64,000 bases of DNA. Source: DATKDP01 sp035546335. GTDB taxonomy: Bacteria; Acidobacteriota; Thermoanaerobaculia; Gp7-AA8. The first letter of the stretch is position 1, and each line of letters begins with the position of its first letter. Below are positions 53,176 to 60,332 of this stretch, one piece after another. The stretch spans positions 80,625 to 144,624 of the forward strand of contig DATKDP010000111.1 in the NCBI GenBank assembly GCA_035546335.1. Reading direction: 5' to 3'. Below the pieces are notes generated by a model that saw nothing but the letters and a program-made list of their open reading frames with translations, searched no databases and was not told the DNA's origin. Both the position numbers and the translations under genes were made by a program.

Positions 53176-53559
53176 TCAGGCTCCTTGTAACCGTGGCGCT
53201 ACGCCGGGGACGCCGGCCGGAGGGAGAAGGGACAGCTCGCGCCAGATTCCGCGCAGCGTAGCGCTCACCGCTTCCCACTGCCTCCGTTCTGCGGCGAGCT
53301 GAGCCCGCCCCTGCGGCGTGATCCCGTAGTACTTGCGACGGCGGCCGCTCTCCGCAACTTCCCACCGCGCCTCGACGTAGCCGAGCCGCTCGAGCCGGTG
53401 CAGAACGGGGTAGAGCATCCCGTCCGTCCACTCCAGGCAGCCTCCGGACAACTCCCGAACGCGCCTGAGGATCTGGTAGCCGTAGCTGTCCTCTTCGGCC
53501 AGGATCGCCAGGACGATCGGAGTGGAGGAGGCGGCGATCAGGTCTTTGTTGATCTCCAT
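53176..53559 (-). CDS. PadR-family transcriptional regulator
   Basis: A 127-residue winged-helix repressor: ASSTPIVLAILAEEDSYGYQ (helix 1-2), then LEWTDGMLYPVLHRLERLGY (recognition helix with the hallmark LYPVLHRLE), followed by RRRKYYGITPQGRAQL (wing and dimer helix). PadR proteins in such pairs control the adjacent membrane protein gene, here the permease-prefix gene that follows after four bases. A well-formed promoter with an internal dyad lies 54-82 bp upstream. Confidence 0.92.
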   Translation of the reverse strand: MEINKDLIAASSTPIVLAILAEEDSYGYQILRRVRELSGGCLEWTDGMLYPVLHRLERLGYVEARWEVAESGRRRKYYGITPQGRAQLAAERRQWEAVSATLRGIWRELSLLPPAGVPGVAPRLQGA

Positions 53560-53612
53560 GGTTTTTCCCTGTTGCGCGGCGCATCGGCGCAAAGCGCCCC
53601 ATACATTGCAGC

Positions 53613-53641
53613 ACTATACATAGAGGTATTATGTATGTAAA
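53613..53641 (-). promoter_or_regulatory. padR promoter with dyad operator
   Basis: Reading the minus strand, -35 TTTACA (53641-53636) and -10 TATAGT (53618-53613) are separated by 17 bp. The spacer and -10 edge contain a perfect 7-bp inverted repeat: on the plus strand ATACATA at 53616-53622, seven bases, TATGTAT at 53630-53636. It is an A/T island in GC-rich DNA. Binding of PadR here would block the promoter, which fits autoregulation. Confidence 0.75.
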
Positions 53642-53685
53642 GGATGATTTTTGCAGGTTAGAGGATGGTGACGTCGATTCCGCGG

Positions 53686-53847
53686 CTACGGGACCCAGCC
53701 GGGCAACGCGGCGGCTCGCTTCACCCAGGTCGCCATCTGCGCCTCGTCGAGCTCGTCGCCTTCGTGGATGTCGAAGTGGCGCACGTCCTTCTGCTTGCCG
53801 GCGCCGGGCGGGACCGGTCGCAGCGATGTGCCGCGGAAGAAGGTCAC
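53686..53847 (-). pseudogene. C-terminal fragment of a second DUF1801 protein
   Basis: A 53-residue frame starting GTG in a GTGA overlap with the preceding gene: TFFRGTSLRPVPPGAGKQKD, then HFDIHEGDELDEAQMATWVK. This is the last third of a DUF1801 (YdhG-like) domain and parallels the end of the neighbouring full-length gene (DIHEGEKVDTGAFKALVKAA). The N-terminal two thirds are missing, so it looks like what is left of a tandem duplicate after deletion. Confidence 0.6.
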
Positions 53848-54386
53848 CTGGCCTTCGCGCCTGACTTCGCCGGCGGGCCATTCCGGGCCACCGCGGCCTT
53901 CACCAGCGCCTTGAACGCGCCCGTGTCGACCTTCTCCCCTTCGTGGATGTCGATCGCTCTTCGCGTGTTGCCTTCCAGGCTCGAATTGAAGAGGCGCGAT
54001 GGGTCCGGGATGCTGGCTCCCCGGGCGAACGTGAGCTTCACGACCTTCGTGTACGCCTCCCCGGTGCAGACGATTCCGTGGTGCGACCAGACTGGATTAC
54101 TCCACTTCCACTCCTCGGTCATCTCGGGATCGGCTTCCAGGATCAGCGCCCGCATGCGGGCCAGCGTCTCCCCGCGCCATCCCCCCAGCTCGCGGATCCG
54201 CCGGTCGATGAGCCGGGTAGGGGGCTCGCCGGCCGCTCGCTCACGGCTCCTCGTACCCGCCAGGAGCGCTCCTCTGATGGGCTCCGTCTTCGGCGGGGAC
54301 TTGGACCTGGTGGCCGACTTGCGTGGCTCGCCTGCACGCGAGGTCCCCCTGGCCTTCGGCTCACCCCTCTTTGGTTTCAGAGCCAC
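53844..54386 (-). CDS. DUF1801 domain protein
   Basis: A 180-residue protein. The first 55 residues are a basic, disordered tail (PKRGEPKARGTSRAGEPRKS). The DUF1801 domain follows: RELGGWRGETLARMRALILE, MTEEWKWSNPVWSHHGIVCT, VVKLTFARGASIPDP and RRAIDIHEGEKVDTGAFKAL. DUF1801 proteins have a frataxin/YdhG-like fold and no agreed function. It overlaps the DUF1801 remnant by four bases at its 3' end, and its 5' end overlaps a recombinase remnant by ten bases. Confidence 0.82.
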   Translation of the reverse strand: MALKPKRGEPKARGTSRAGEPRKSATRSKSPPKTEPIRGALLAGTRSRERAAGEPPTRLIDRRIRELGGWRGETLARMRALILEADPEMTEEWKWSNPVWSHHGIVCTGEAYTKVVKLTFARGASIPDPSRLFNSSLEGNTRRAIDIHEGEKVDTGAFKALVKAAVARNGPPAKSGAKAR

Positions 54387-54487
54387 GGTTCATTCTCCTG
54401 CAGCCCGGCATGCCGCAGGCGGCAACGCGCGTATAGATTCATCGTGGTCTTCACGTCAGCGTGCCCGAGCAGCTCCTGCACCGTCAG
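54377..54487 (-). pseudogene. C-terminal remnant of a tyrosine recombinase
   Basis: The frame reads ITLTVQELLGHADVKTTMNL, then YARCRLRHAGLQ to a stop at 54377. The LLGHADVKTTM-x-x-Y motif is the end of integron/phage-type tyrosine recombinases and includes the nucleophilic Tyr and its conserved His. All upstream catalytic Arg motifs are absent. It marks the edge of a former mobile insertion. Confidence 0.7.
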
Positions 54488-54672
54488 CGTGATCCCACGC
54501 CCTCGAGAGCCGGGTCTGCCGGGTTCGGCGCGAGTGATACGACCATGCCCTGCTTCTCCGTCGCTTCGCGCGCACGCAGGTGTTCGAAGAATGCATGCAT
54601 GTCGTCCCCAAATTGCTCGACGACCTCGCTTCGCGCCAGGCGTGTTTCCTGAACGATTGGATCTTCCGACAT
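54484..54672 (-). CDS. Small partner protein of a VapC-like gene
   Basis: A 62-residue protein, MSEDPIVQETRLARSEVVEQ then DDMHAFFEHLRAREATEK, a helical design regularly found beside PIN-domain genes of this subgroup. It starts two bases after the stop of the VapC-like gene, so the pair is an operon in toxin-first order. It could be the antitoxin, but this is inference from context. Confidence 0.5.
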   Translation of the reverse strand: MSEDPIVQETRLARSEVVEQFGDDMHAFFEHLRAREATEKQGMVVSLAPNPADPALEGVGSR

Positions 54673-54674
54673 GA

Positions 54675-54890
54675 TCAATACCCCATCAGCTCTTCCGGAG
54701 TGCATACGACCGGCGGTTCGAGTCCTTCGCTACGGCAGGCACGAGCAACCTTTCGTAGCACCATAGCGTTCGCGATGTGGCGACAATTCCACGTGAGCAA
54801 GTACTGCATACCGAGTACGACGACATCACGGGCAGGTCTCGCAGCGAGATAGCTGATGACGCTCGTCTCGAGGTAAACACCTGGAGCCAT
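54675..54890 (-). pseudogene. Internally deleted VapC-like PIN-domain gene
   Basis: A 71-residue frame with the start of a PIN domain (VYLETSVISYLAARPARDVV) joined directly to its end (QYLLTWNCRHIANAMVLRK, EPPVVCTPEELMG). Intact members of this subgroup have roughly 90 residues between these parts, which carry the middle acidic residues. The fusion is in frame, so a short protein may still be made, but the nuclease site is incomplete. The stretch 54891-55077 upstream holds nothing that I can identify. Confidence 0.65.
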
Positions 54891-55077
54891 GCGCAAAACG
54901 TAGCGGATTCCCTCGCAAAACGGAAGGGCCGTGCGACGGTCCGGCTAATGCGTGCGGATCATCGTCGTCTGTACGCTGGCATGGTCGAGCAGCGCAGCGG
55001 CCAATGGCGTGCACCGGCGGGCGGACCAGGGCGAGGCCATAGCACTTCATTCTGCCGCGCTCGCATTCGCAACGGTG

Positions 55078-55713
55078 TCACTGATCGGTGTCGGATCGCT
55101 CACGGATCGGCGTCGGATGAAGCGCCTCGCCGCTGCCGCTTGCTGTCGGAGGCTCCGGCTCGTCCTGCACGACATCAGCGAGTCCGCCGTGCAATGCGTC
55201 AGCTCCCCGCAATCTCGGTGCTGAACACTCGATCAGCGGTGTTGGAGAAGCAACGCATCCGTCATCAACTTCGGCCGGGCCCGCCGAGTCCCCCACGATC
55301 AGAGAGTCGCCCTCGGCCGCTCTCGACGGTGCATTTTGCGCCAATGCGCTCTGCAGGCACTCGGTCGCCTCGGCGACCAGAGCATTGATGTCGAACGGCT
55401 TCTCGACGAAGCGCGCCACGGGCGGGCAGACCTGCTGGAGGGCGCTCGCGCCGAACGCCGTCGTGACGATGACGTTCTGCAGCTTCTCCGGCCAGCGCTC
55501 GGTCAGGTATTTCACTACAGCGAACCCATCGATGCGAGGCATCATCAGATCGAGCGTGATGACCACATAGTCGTGCTGCAGCATCTTCTCGATCGCCTCC
55601 GCGCCGTCGCGCGCGGAATCGACGGCGAAGCCGTGCTGCGCCAGCACCCGCCCGATGAGGATCCGAATCCCGGCATCATCGTCGACCACCAGGGCCCGGT
55701 GCGCTTCGCTCAT
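55078..55713 (-). CDS. Response regulator receiver protein
   Basis: A 211-residue protein. The receiver domain spans about residues 5-125: RALVVDDDAGIRILIGRVLA, the phosphoacceptor in VITLDLMMPRIDGF, and Lys in RFVEKPFD. The remaining 85 residues are a low-complexity acidic tail without a DNA-binding domain, so it probably acts by protein contact. AAAGG precedes the ATG at 55713. No kinase gene adjoins. The gap 55714-55998 to the next gene shows no further feature. Confidence 0.85.
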   Translation of the reverse strand: MSEAHRALVVDDDAGIRILIGRVLAQHGFAVDSARDGAEAIEKMLQHDYVVITLDLMMPRIDGFAVVKYLTERWPEKLQNVIVTTAFGASALQQVCPPVARFVEKPFDINALVAEATECLQSALAQNAPSRAAEGDSLIVGDSAGPAEVDDGCVASPTPLIECSAPRLRGADALHGGLADVVQDEPEPPTASGSGEALHPTPIRERSDTDQ

Positions 55714-55998
55714 GACGTACCTTTCCACCGGACACACCCTTCGCCGTACGCCTCATAGGACTTCGCACGCGCGATACGTTACCTCGGGAGAATTCCCACC
55801 GCGGCGGCGCCATGGAACGGGCGGGGCAGAGCTACCCGGCGACTCATGACGGGCTTCCGAAGCAAGGAGAGGGCCAGAATGCACAGATAAGCTCGAAGTA
55901 GATGTTCGACACACGGCAAGCATAGGCGCGCCGCCCCTGTCAACCGAAGGCCGCTCTCTGCGTAATACCGGCAAGCATGTGAGACAGGAGCTGCCAAA

Positions 55999-56895
55999 AT
56001 GATCCGAACAACTCTCCGAACCGCGATCCTCGTCTGGTTTTTCGCCCTCGTCGCGCCGCAGACAGTCCAGCCGCAGACGACGCCCGAATCGGCGCCTGCC
56101 GCAACCGCGGGCGCTCCCGCCCCGGCCGAGCACCCGAGCGCGGATGCGGCCGAAGTCCGCGATCAATTGCGCGTGGTGCTTCGGCGCTATCCTCCGGCGA
56201 TCGGACGTGTTCTCCGGCTCGATCCCACGCTCTTCCACGACGAAGCGTACATGGCGTCCTATCCCGCACTCACTGCGTTCGTCGCGCAACATCCCGAGAT
56301 CGCGCGCAACGCCAACTACTATCTCGAAGGAGTCTGGATGCCGGTCGAACAAGGTCCGCAGGAGCGAGCGACCGAGCTCTGGGCGAACATCATGGGGGGC
56401 CTCGCAGGACTGACCGTGCTGGCGATCGTCGTCGGCTTCATCACCTGGCTGATCAGGACGATCGTCGAGCAGCGGCGCTGGAATCGGATGTCCTCGATCC
56501 AGGCCGAGGTTCACAACAAGCTGCTCGATCGTTTCGGCTCGAACGAGGATCTGCTCGGCTACATCCAGACCTCGCCGGGCCGGCGTTTCCTCGAGGCTGC
56601 TCCGATTCCGCTCGACGCTGCTGCACCACGCGGGGTGAGCTCTCCCCTGGGACGAATTTTTTGGTCATTGCAGGCGGGAATCGTGCTCGCGGCGCTCGGG
56701 GCCGGACTGAACTTCGTCAGCCGCAGCATGGATCCGTTGATTGGGCCGCCCCTTGTCGTCATGGGAGTCGTCGCTCTTTCGATCGGGATCGGCTTCGTTC
56801 TCGCCGCACTCGTCTCGTGGAGCCTTGCAAGAAAGCTCGGACTCTGGGAAGCTCCTTCAACCGATGAAGAGAACGGATCCGCTGCGGCGGGCTGA
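55999..56895 (+). CDS. Membrane protein of a sigma-factor operon
   Basis: A 298-residue protein with a signal peptide or first helix (TTLRTAILVWFFALVAPQ), a Pro/Ala-rich linker, and a soluble region with YPPAIGRVLRLDPTLFHD. Three later membrane helices follow (LAGLTVLAIVVGFITWLI, AGIVLAALGAGLNFV, VVMGVVALSIGIGFVLAAL). I do not recognise a named family, but proteins of this build often precede ECF sigma genes in Acidobacteria. It is 12 bp upstream of the sigma factor and probably cotranscribed. AGGAG precedes the ATG. Confidence 0.65.
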   Translation: MIRTTLRTAILVWFFALVAPQTVQPQTTPESAPAATAGAPAPAEHPSADAAEVRDQLRVVLRRYPPAIGRVLRLDPTLFHDEAYMASYPALTAFVAQHPEIARNANYYLEGVWMPVEQGPQERATELWANIMGGLAGLTVLAIVVGFITWLIRTIVEQRRWNRMSSIQAEVHNKLLDRFGSNEDLLGYIQTSPGRRFLEAAPIPLDAAAPRGVSSPLGRIFWSLQAGIVLAALGAGLNFVSRSMDPLIGPPLVVMGVVALSIGIGFVLAALVSWSLARKLGLWEAPSTDEENGSAAAG

Positions 56896-56907
56896 GATCG
56901 ATTGTCC

Positions 56908-57498
56908 ATGAACAGAGCCGGCACGATCCTGACCGAGATGGTGCTCACCGGAGCCGAGGCGCAGGAACGAGACGCGGCGCCGATGAGCGAGGAGGAGTTC
57001 CGCGCGTTCTACGCTCGCAACGCACGTCGCGTGTGGGCGTACCTGGCGAGGATTACCAGCGAGCCGCAGGTCGCCGAGGACCTGCTGCAGGAGGCGTTCT
57101 TTCGCTTCATCCGCGCGGGAGCGAGCCACGAGAGCGAAGCACACCAGAGAAACTCGCTCTATCGCATCGCCACGAATCTGGCGCGTGACCACGGTCGCAA
57201 ACGCCGCTGGGGACGCTTCCTGACGCTCGACTCGACGGCGGAACTGCAAGGAGCGAGTGACACCGAGCGAAGCGAAGGGAGGACGGATCTGACGCACGCC
57301 ATGAGCCGCCTCCGGCCGCAGGAGCGTGAGATGCTCTGGCTCGCGTACGTGCAGGGATCGTCGCACGCGGAGATCGCCGAGATTCTCGGTTTCAGGAAGG
57401 GGAGTATCAAGACGCTGCTCTTTCGTGCGCGTCGCCGGCTCGCCGCGATCCTGCGAGGGGAAGTCGTGAAGAACGAGCAGGAGCGAGCCGATGACTGA
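56908..57498 (+). CDS. ECF-type RNA polymerase sigma factor
   Basis: A 196-residue extracytoplasmic-function sigma factor. Region 2 has VWAYLARITSEPQVAEDLLQ and EAFFRFIRAG, with the -10 recognition helix. Region 4 has RLRPQEREMLWLAYVQGSSH and EIAEILGFRKGSIKTLLFRA, the -35 helix-turn-helix. It is in an operon with a membrane protein upstream and an anti-sigma-like gene whose start overlaps its end by eight bases. The ATG at 56908 is preferred over a TTG at 56902. Confidence 0.9.
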   Translation: MNRAGTILTEMVLTGAEAQERDAAPMSEEEFRAFYARNARRVWAYLARITSEPQVAEDLLQEAFFRFIRAGASHESEAHQRNSLYRIATNLARDHGRKRRWGRFLTLDSTAELQGASDTERSEGRTDLTHAMSRLRPQEREMLWLAYVQGSSHAEIAEILGFRKGSIKTLLFRARRRLAAILRGEVVKNEQERADD

Positions 57499-57973
57499 GT
57501 GTGCTCGCGAACGCGAGATGCTCGACGTGGTCGCCGCGGGGCGCTGGCCGCACTCCTGCGACGACGAACTGCGCTCGCACGTTCCACAGTGCGAGATCTG
57601 CCTCGATCTGGTCGAGGTGATGACGGCACTCTCCGGCGATCGTGCCACGACGTCACCCCTGCCTCGGATTCCGTCAGCCGGGCTGATGTGGTGGCGCGCT
57701 CAGATGCGCATGCGACGCCATGCGACTGGCTCGGCGCGGCGGAGGATCGTCGCTCTGCATTCGATCGCGGTCGCTCTCGCAGCGATCGCAGCGATCGCCG
57801 TCCTCGCGCCGATGATCGCTGCGAGCCCGCTGCCGGCCGGATTGAGCGCCAGCGTTCGCGAGGGAATCGCACTCGAGACTCTCACCGGGCCATTGGCTCT
57901 GTCGTTCCTCGGCATCATCGCACTGTTCGCCCTCGCACCCCTCGCCGCCTGGATCGCGATCAGTGATCGCTGA
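57491..57973 (+). CDS. Anti-sigma-factor-like membrane protein
   Basis: A 160-residue protein. The N-terminal 50 residues contain HSCDDELRSHVPQCEICLDL, close to the zinc anti-sigma pattern His-x3-Cys-x2-Cys. Two membrane helices follow (SIAVALAAIAAIAVLAPMIA and LALSFLGIIALFALAPLAA). Overlap with the sigma gene and the zinc motif both suggest that it holds the sigma factor at the membrane. No known anti-sigma subfamily is recognised beyond this. Confidence 0.7.
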   Translation: MTECAREREMLDVVAAGRWPHSCDDELRSHVPQCEICLDLVEVMTALSGDRATTSPLPRIPSAGLMWWRAQMRMRRHATGSARRRIVALHSIAVALAAIAAIAVLAPMIAASPLPAGLSASVREGIALETLTGPLALSFLGIIALFALAPLAAWIAISDR

Positions 57974-58211
57974 GTGCTGCAAAGGGGCTGTCATTCGGGC
58001 ATCCCGAGCGGGAACGGCGCTGCGCGCCGCTGAAGAGGGAATGACACCGCAAACCCTGCCGTCATCCTGAGCGAGGCTGTGGGCGAAGTTTGTCCGCTTC
58101 GGCCAGACGCGTTCGGACAACTCGCCTCTCGCGCGCCGAAGCGGACAACTTCGGCCTGGCCCCAATCGCGGGCGACAAGCTGATCCGAAAGGGAAAGGGG
58201 CCCCGGAACGC
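57974..58211. other. Intergenic stretch with generic hairpin repeats
   Basis: CTGTCATTCGGGCATCCCGAGCG-like sequence and GGCGCTGCGCGCC form small hairpins near 57988-58020. GTCATCCTGAGCGAGG at about 58062-58077 repeats a motif seen near 17582. TCCGCTTCGGCC and its complement near 58092-58145 form a further inverted repeat. No gene is supported. Confidence 0.45.
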
Positions 58212-58481
58212 TTGGATTCCGTCATCCAGACCAGAAGACAGAAGCTCCGTCCCCGGAGCATGGCCCCGCTCGATCCTCTCTCCGCGGTGATCTCAGTGGA
58301 TGGCAAGGTGGTGCCCGTCTTTGGCCTTCGAGTCACAGGCGGCGATGGAAAGCCCGTGAGTTTGAGCCTGAACGTTGCTGCAGGGGATCACTGTCGCGTG
58401 GGCGAATTTGTCACGACTCTTGGTCAGGGGCGAGCGATCTGGAAGCCCAAATTCGAATGCAAGCGCACAGAAGGCTCATGA
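58212..58481 (+). CDS. Fragment related to the C-terminus of the downstream HEAT-like protein
   Basis: An 89-residue frame. Its first 25 residues include a copy of the 29-bp sequence at 58231-58259 that recurs exactly at 63537-63565 within a terminator. The rest (VISVDGKVVPVFGLRVTGG, KPVSLSLNVAAGDHCRVGEF) resembles the end of the secreted repeat protein at 60333-61883 (KPVRLSFSATAGDRCYAKAN). It is probably a truncated paralogue, with its start displaced by the repeat. The segment 58482-58678 shows no gene. Confidence 0.4.
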   Translation: MDSVIQTRRQKLRPRSMAPLDPLSAVISVDGKVVPVFGLRVTGGDGKPVSLSLNVAAGDHCRVGEFVTTLGQGRAIWKPKFECKRTEGS

Positions 58482-58678
58482 GCCAGCACTAGAGCTCCTT
58501 GGCCGCGAGTTTGAAATCGAAGCGCCCCAGTCGTGAGGGGCGCGCCCACTGCAGAGCGCTCGCGCTCCGCGCGTACGAACGAGCCGTTGGTTCTACTCTG
58601 GGCCGGCCAGGCTTGTCATGGCGCTCGGTGATGGGGTTAGATTAGAATCCAGCACACTCGAGAAGTGGAGGTCCGGCC

Positions 58679-60082
58679 ATGGGTGAGAGCGAAGTCATTC
58701 GGCGCACCCGGGGATGCCTGGAGAGGTGTGCCGGCATTCGCGCGGAGCTCGTCCACGGCGACGATACGCAGCGCGGTTTCTGGGGGAAGTTTCCATTCGA
58801 TCGGATGGCGTCGCTGCAGGAGCGGTGCGGGCAGGTGTGGAACCAGGAATTCGGGACCAGCGATCTGGCGGATCTCGACCTCGGCAGCGCCGACTTTTCC
58901 GGACTTCTCTTCGCAGGGGTGTCGTTCGAGCGCTGTTCCTTTGCCGAAGCGAAGCTCGACGGCACGCGGTGGATCGGCGTTCCACTCAAGGAGTGTGATT
59001 TCACCGGCGCCGCGCTGCGGAACGCCGCCTTCGTCATGGCCAACACGCCCGGCTCGAAGTTTCGCACTGCGAACGTCTCCGGCGCATACATCTCGTATTT
59101 CATGGCCGATGAAACCACGCCCGTCGATTTTTCGGATGCCAATCTCACGGCCGCCTCGTTGCAGCTTCTCGGAGATGTACCGCTGATTCTCAGCGGTGCT
59201 GATCTCACCGGCGTGACCGTCAGCGGCTCGCCCGAATCGCTGGCGAAGATGCGCAATCAACTGACGGAGGCTCAACGCGCCGCGCTCGTGGCCGCTGCAC
59301 CCAAACGGTGCTTCATCGCCACTGCCGCCTGCGGCGACGAGGAGGCGGAGGAAGTGAAGGCATTGCGACATTTTCGCGACGACGTTCTGAGCCGATCTCC
59401 CTTCGGCCGGCACATCATCCATTCCTACGAATCGGTCTCGCCGCCGCTGGCAGCGTGGATCGCGCGCGGGCGCCTGCGCCGGTCCACAGTGCGGGTGGTC
59501 TGCATCGTCCCCGCGGCCCGGCTGGTCAAAGCGCTGCTCACGCGTGCGATGCCGGTCCTGATTCTCGCGGCGCTGCTTGCCGGTTGCGGGCGAGAGTCCG
59601 CACGACCGGCTGCTTCGTCCGGGACGCAGTCATCGAACGCCGCTTCGGCGCAACCGTACGTCGATCCCAAGGGACTGTTCCGAGTGACGCCTCCTGACCG
59701 ATGGCGCCTCGAGGAATACCCGAGGGAACAGCGAAGCAAGGCGGCGTTTCATGCGCCGGCGGCGCGTGTCGATCTGCGCGTGCTGGTGAGCTCACACACA
59801 TTCCGGGGAGTCGACGATCTGCTGGCTGATTTTCAGCGCACGGCGGAGCAGATCCGTGCAGACTCCGGCGATCGGGTCGAGATCGAAAGGACGACTTTCC
59901 TGAATCGCGATGCAGTACGCCGCAGCGGCACCTTCCGCGGACTGCGCGTCGTCGGATATGCGTTTCTCGACGGACCGCACAAGCACGACATCCAGTACAG
60001 CGCACCGGAACGTCTCTTCGAAGAGAACTTCGATGCCGCGCATCGGTCCATGCAAACGTACGAGGTGACGGCCGGGAATTGA
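58679..60082 (+). CDS. Pentapeptide-like/CFI-box protein fused in frame to a lipoprotein-like half
   Basis: A 467-residue frame in two unlike halves. About residues 50-200 have pentapeptide-type A(D/N)LxX strands (LADLDLGSADFSGLLFAGVS, GSKFRTANVSGAYISYFMAD). Residues 225-290 form the CFI-box-CTERM domain, CFIATAACGDEEAEEVKALR to PPLAAWIARGRLR. Then, without a stop, comes MPVLILAALLAGCGRESARP, which is a textbook lipoprotein signal peptide with lipobox Leu-Ala-Gly-Cys. A beta-rich domain follows (GLFRVTPPDRWRLEEYPREQ). An ATG sits at 59549, at the start of the second half, but has no good ribosome site. Either a membrane-spanning fusion or two genes that lost the stop between them. Confidence 0.6.
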   Translation: MGESEVIRRTRGCLERCAGIRAELVHGDDTQRGFWGKFPFDRMASLQERCGQVWNQEFGTSDLADLDLGSADFSGLLFAGVSFERCSFAEAKLDGTRWIGVPLKECDFTGAALRNAAFVMANTPGSKFRTANVSGAYISYFMADETTPVDFSDANLTAASLQLLGDVPLILSGADLTGVTVSGSPESLAKMRNQLTEAQRAALVAAAPKRCFIATAACGDEEAEEVKALRHFRDDVLSRSPFGRHIIHSYESVSPPLAAWIARGRLRRSTVRVVCIVPAARLVKALLTRAMPVLILAALLAGCGRESARPAASSGTQSSNAASAQPYVDPKGLFRVTPPDRWRLEEYPREQRSKAAFHAPAARVDLRVLVSSHTFRGVDDLLADFQRTAEQIRADSGDRVEIERTTFLNRDAVRRSGTFRGLRVVGYAFLDGPHKHDIQYSAPERLFEENFDAAHRSMQTYEVTAGN

Positions 60083-60332
60083 CCTCGGGATCGGGGAAGC
60101 CTGACAAGTGATCGCCGTGGTCCGCGAATTCAGTGTCATGGCGTCGCCCTTACACTTTGCTTGCGCGATACTCCTAAACGGCACGCCGGTCAGACCGAGC
60201 GCGGGCGATTTCTTCCGGTGAGACTTGTGTGCTCCGGGCGCGGGGCATAGACTTGAGAGCTTGAGCATAGGGAGCGCCCAAGCTGCGGTTGCGCGCCGTC
60301 GTTCTGTCCGCGATGCTCCAGATTGGAAGTTC

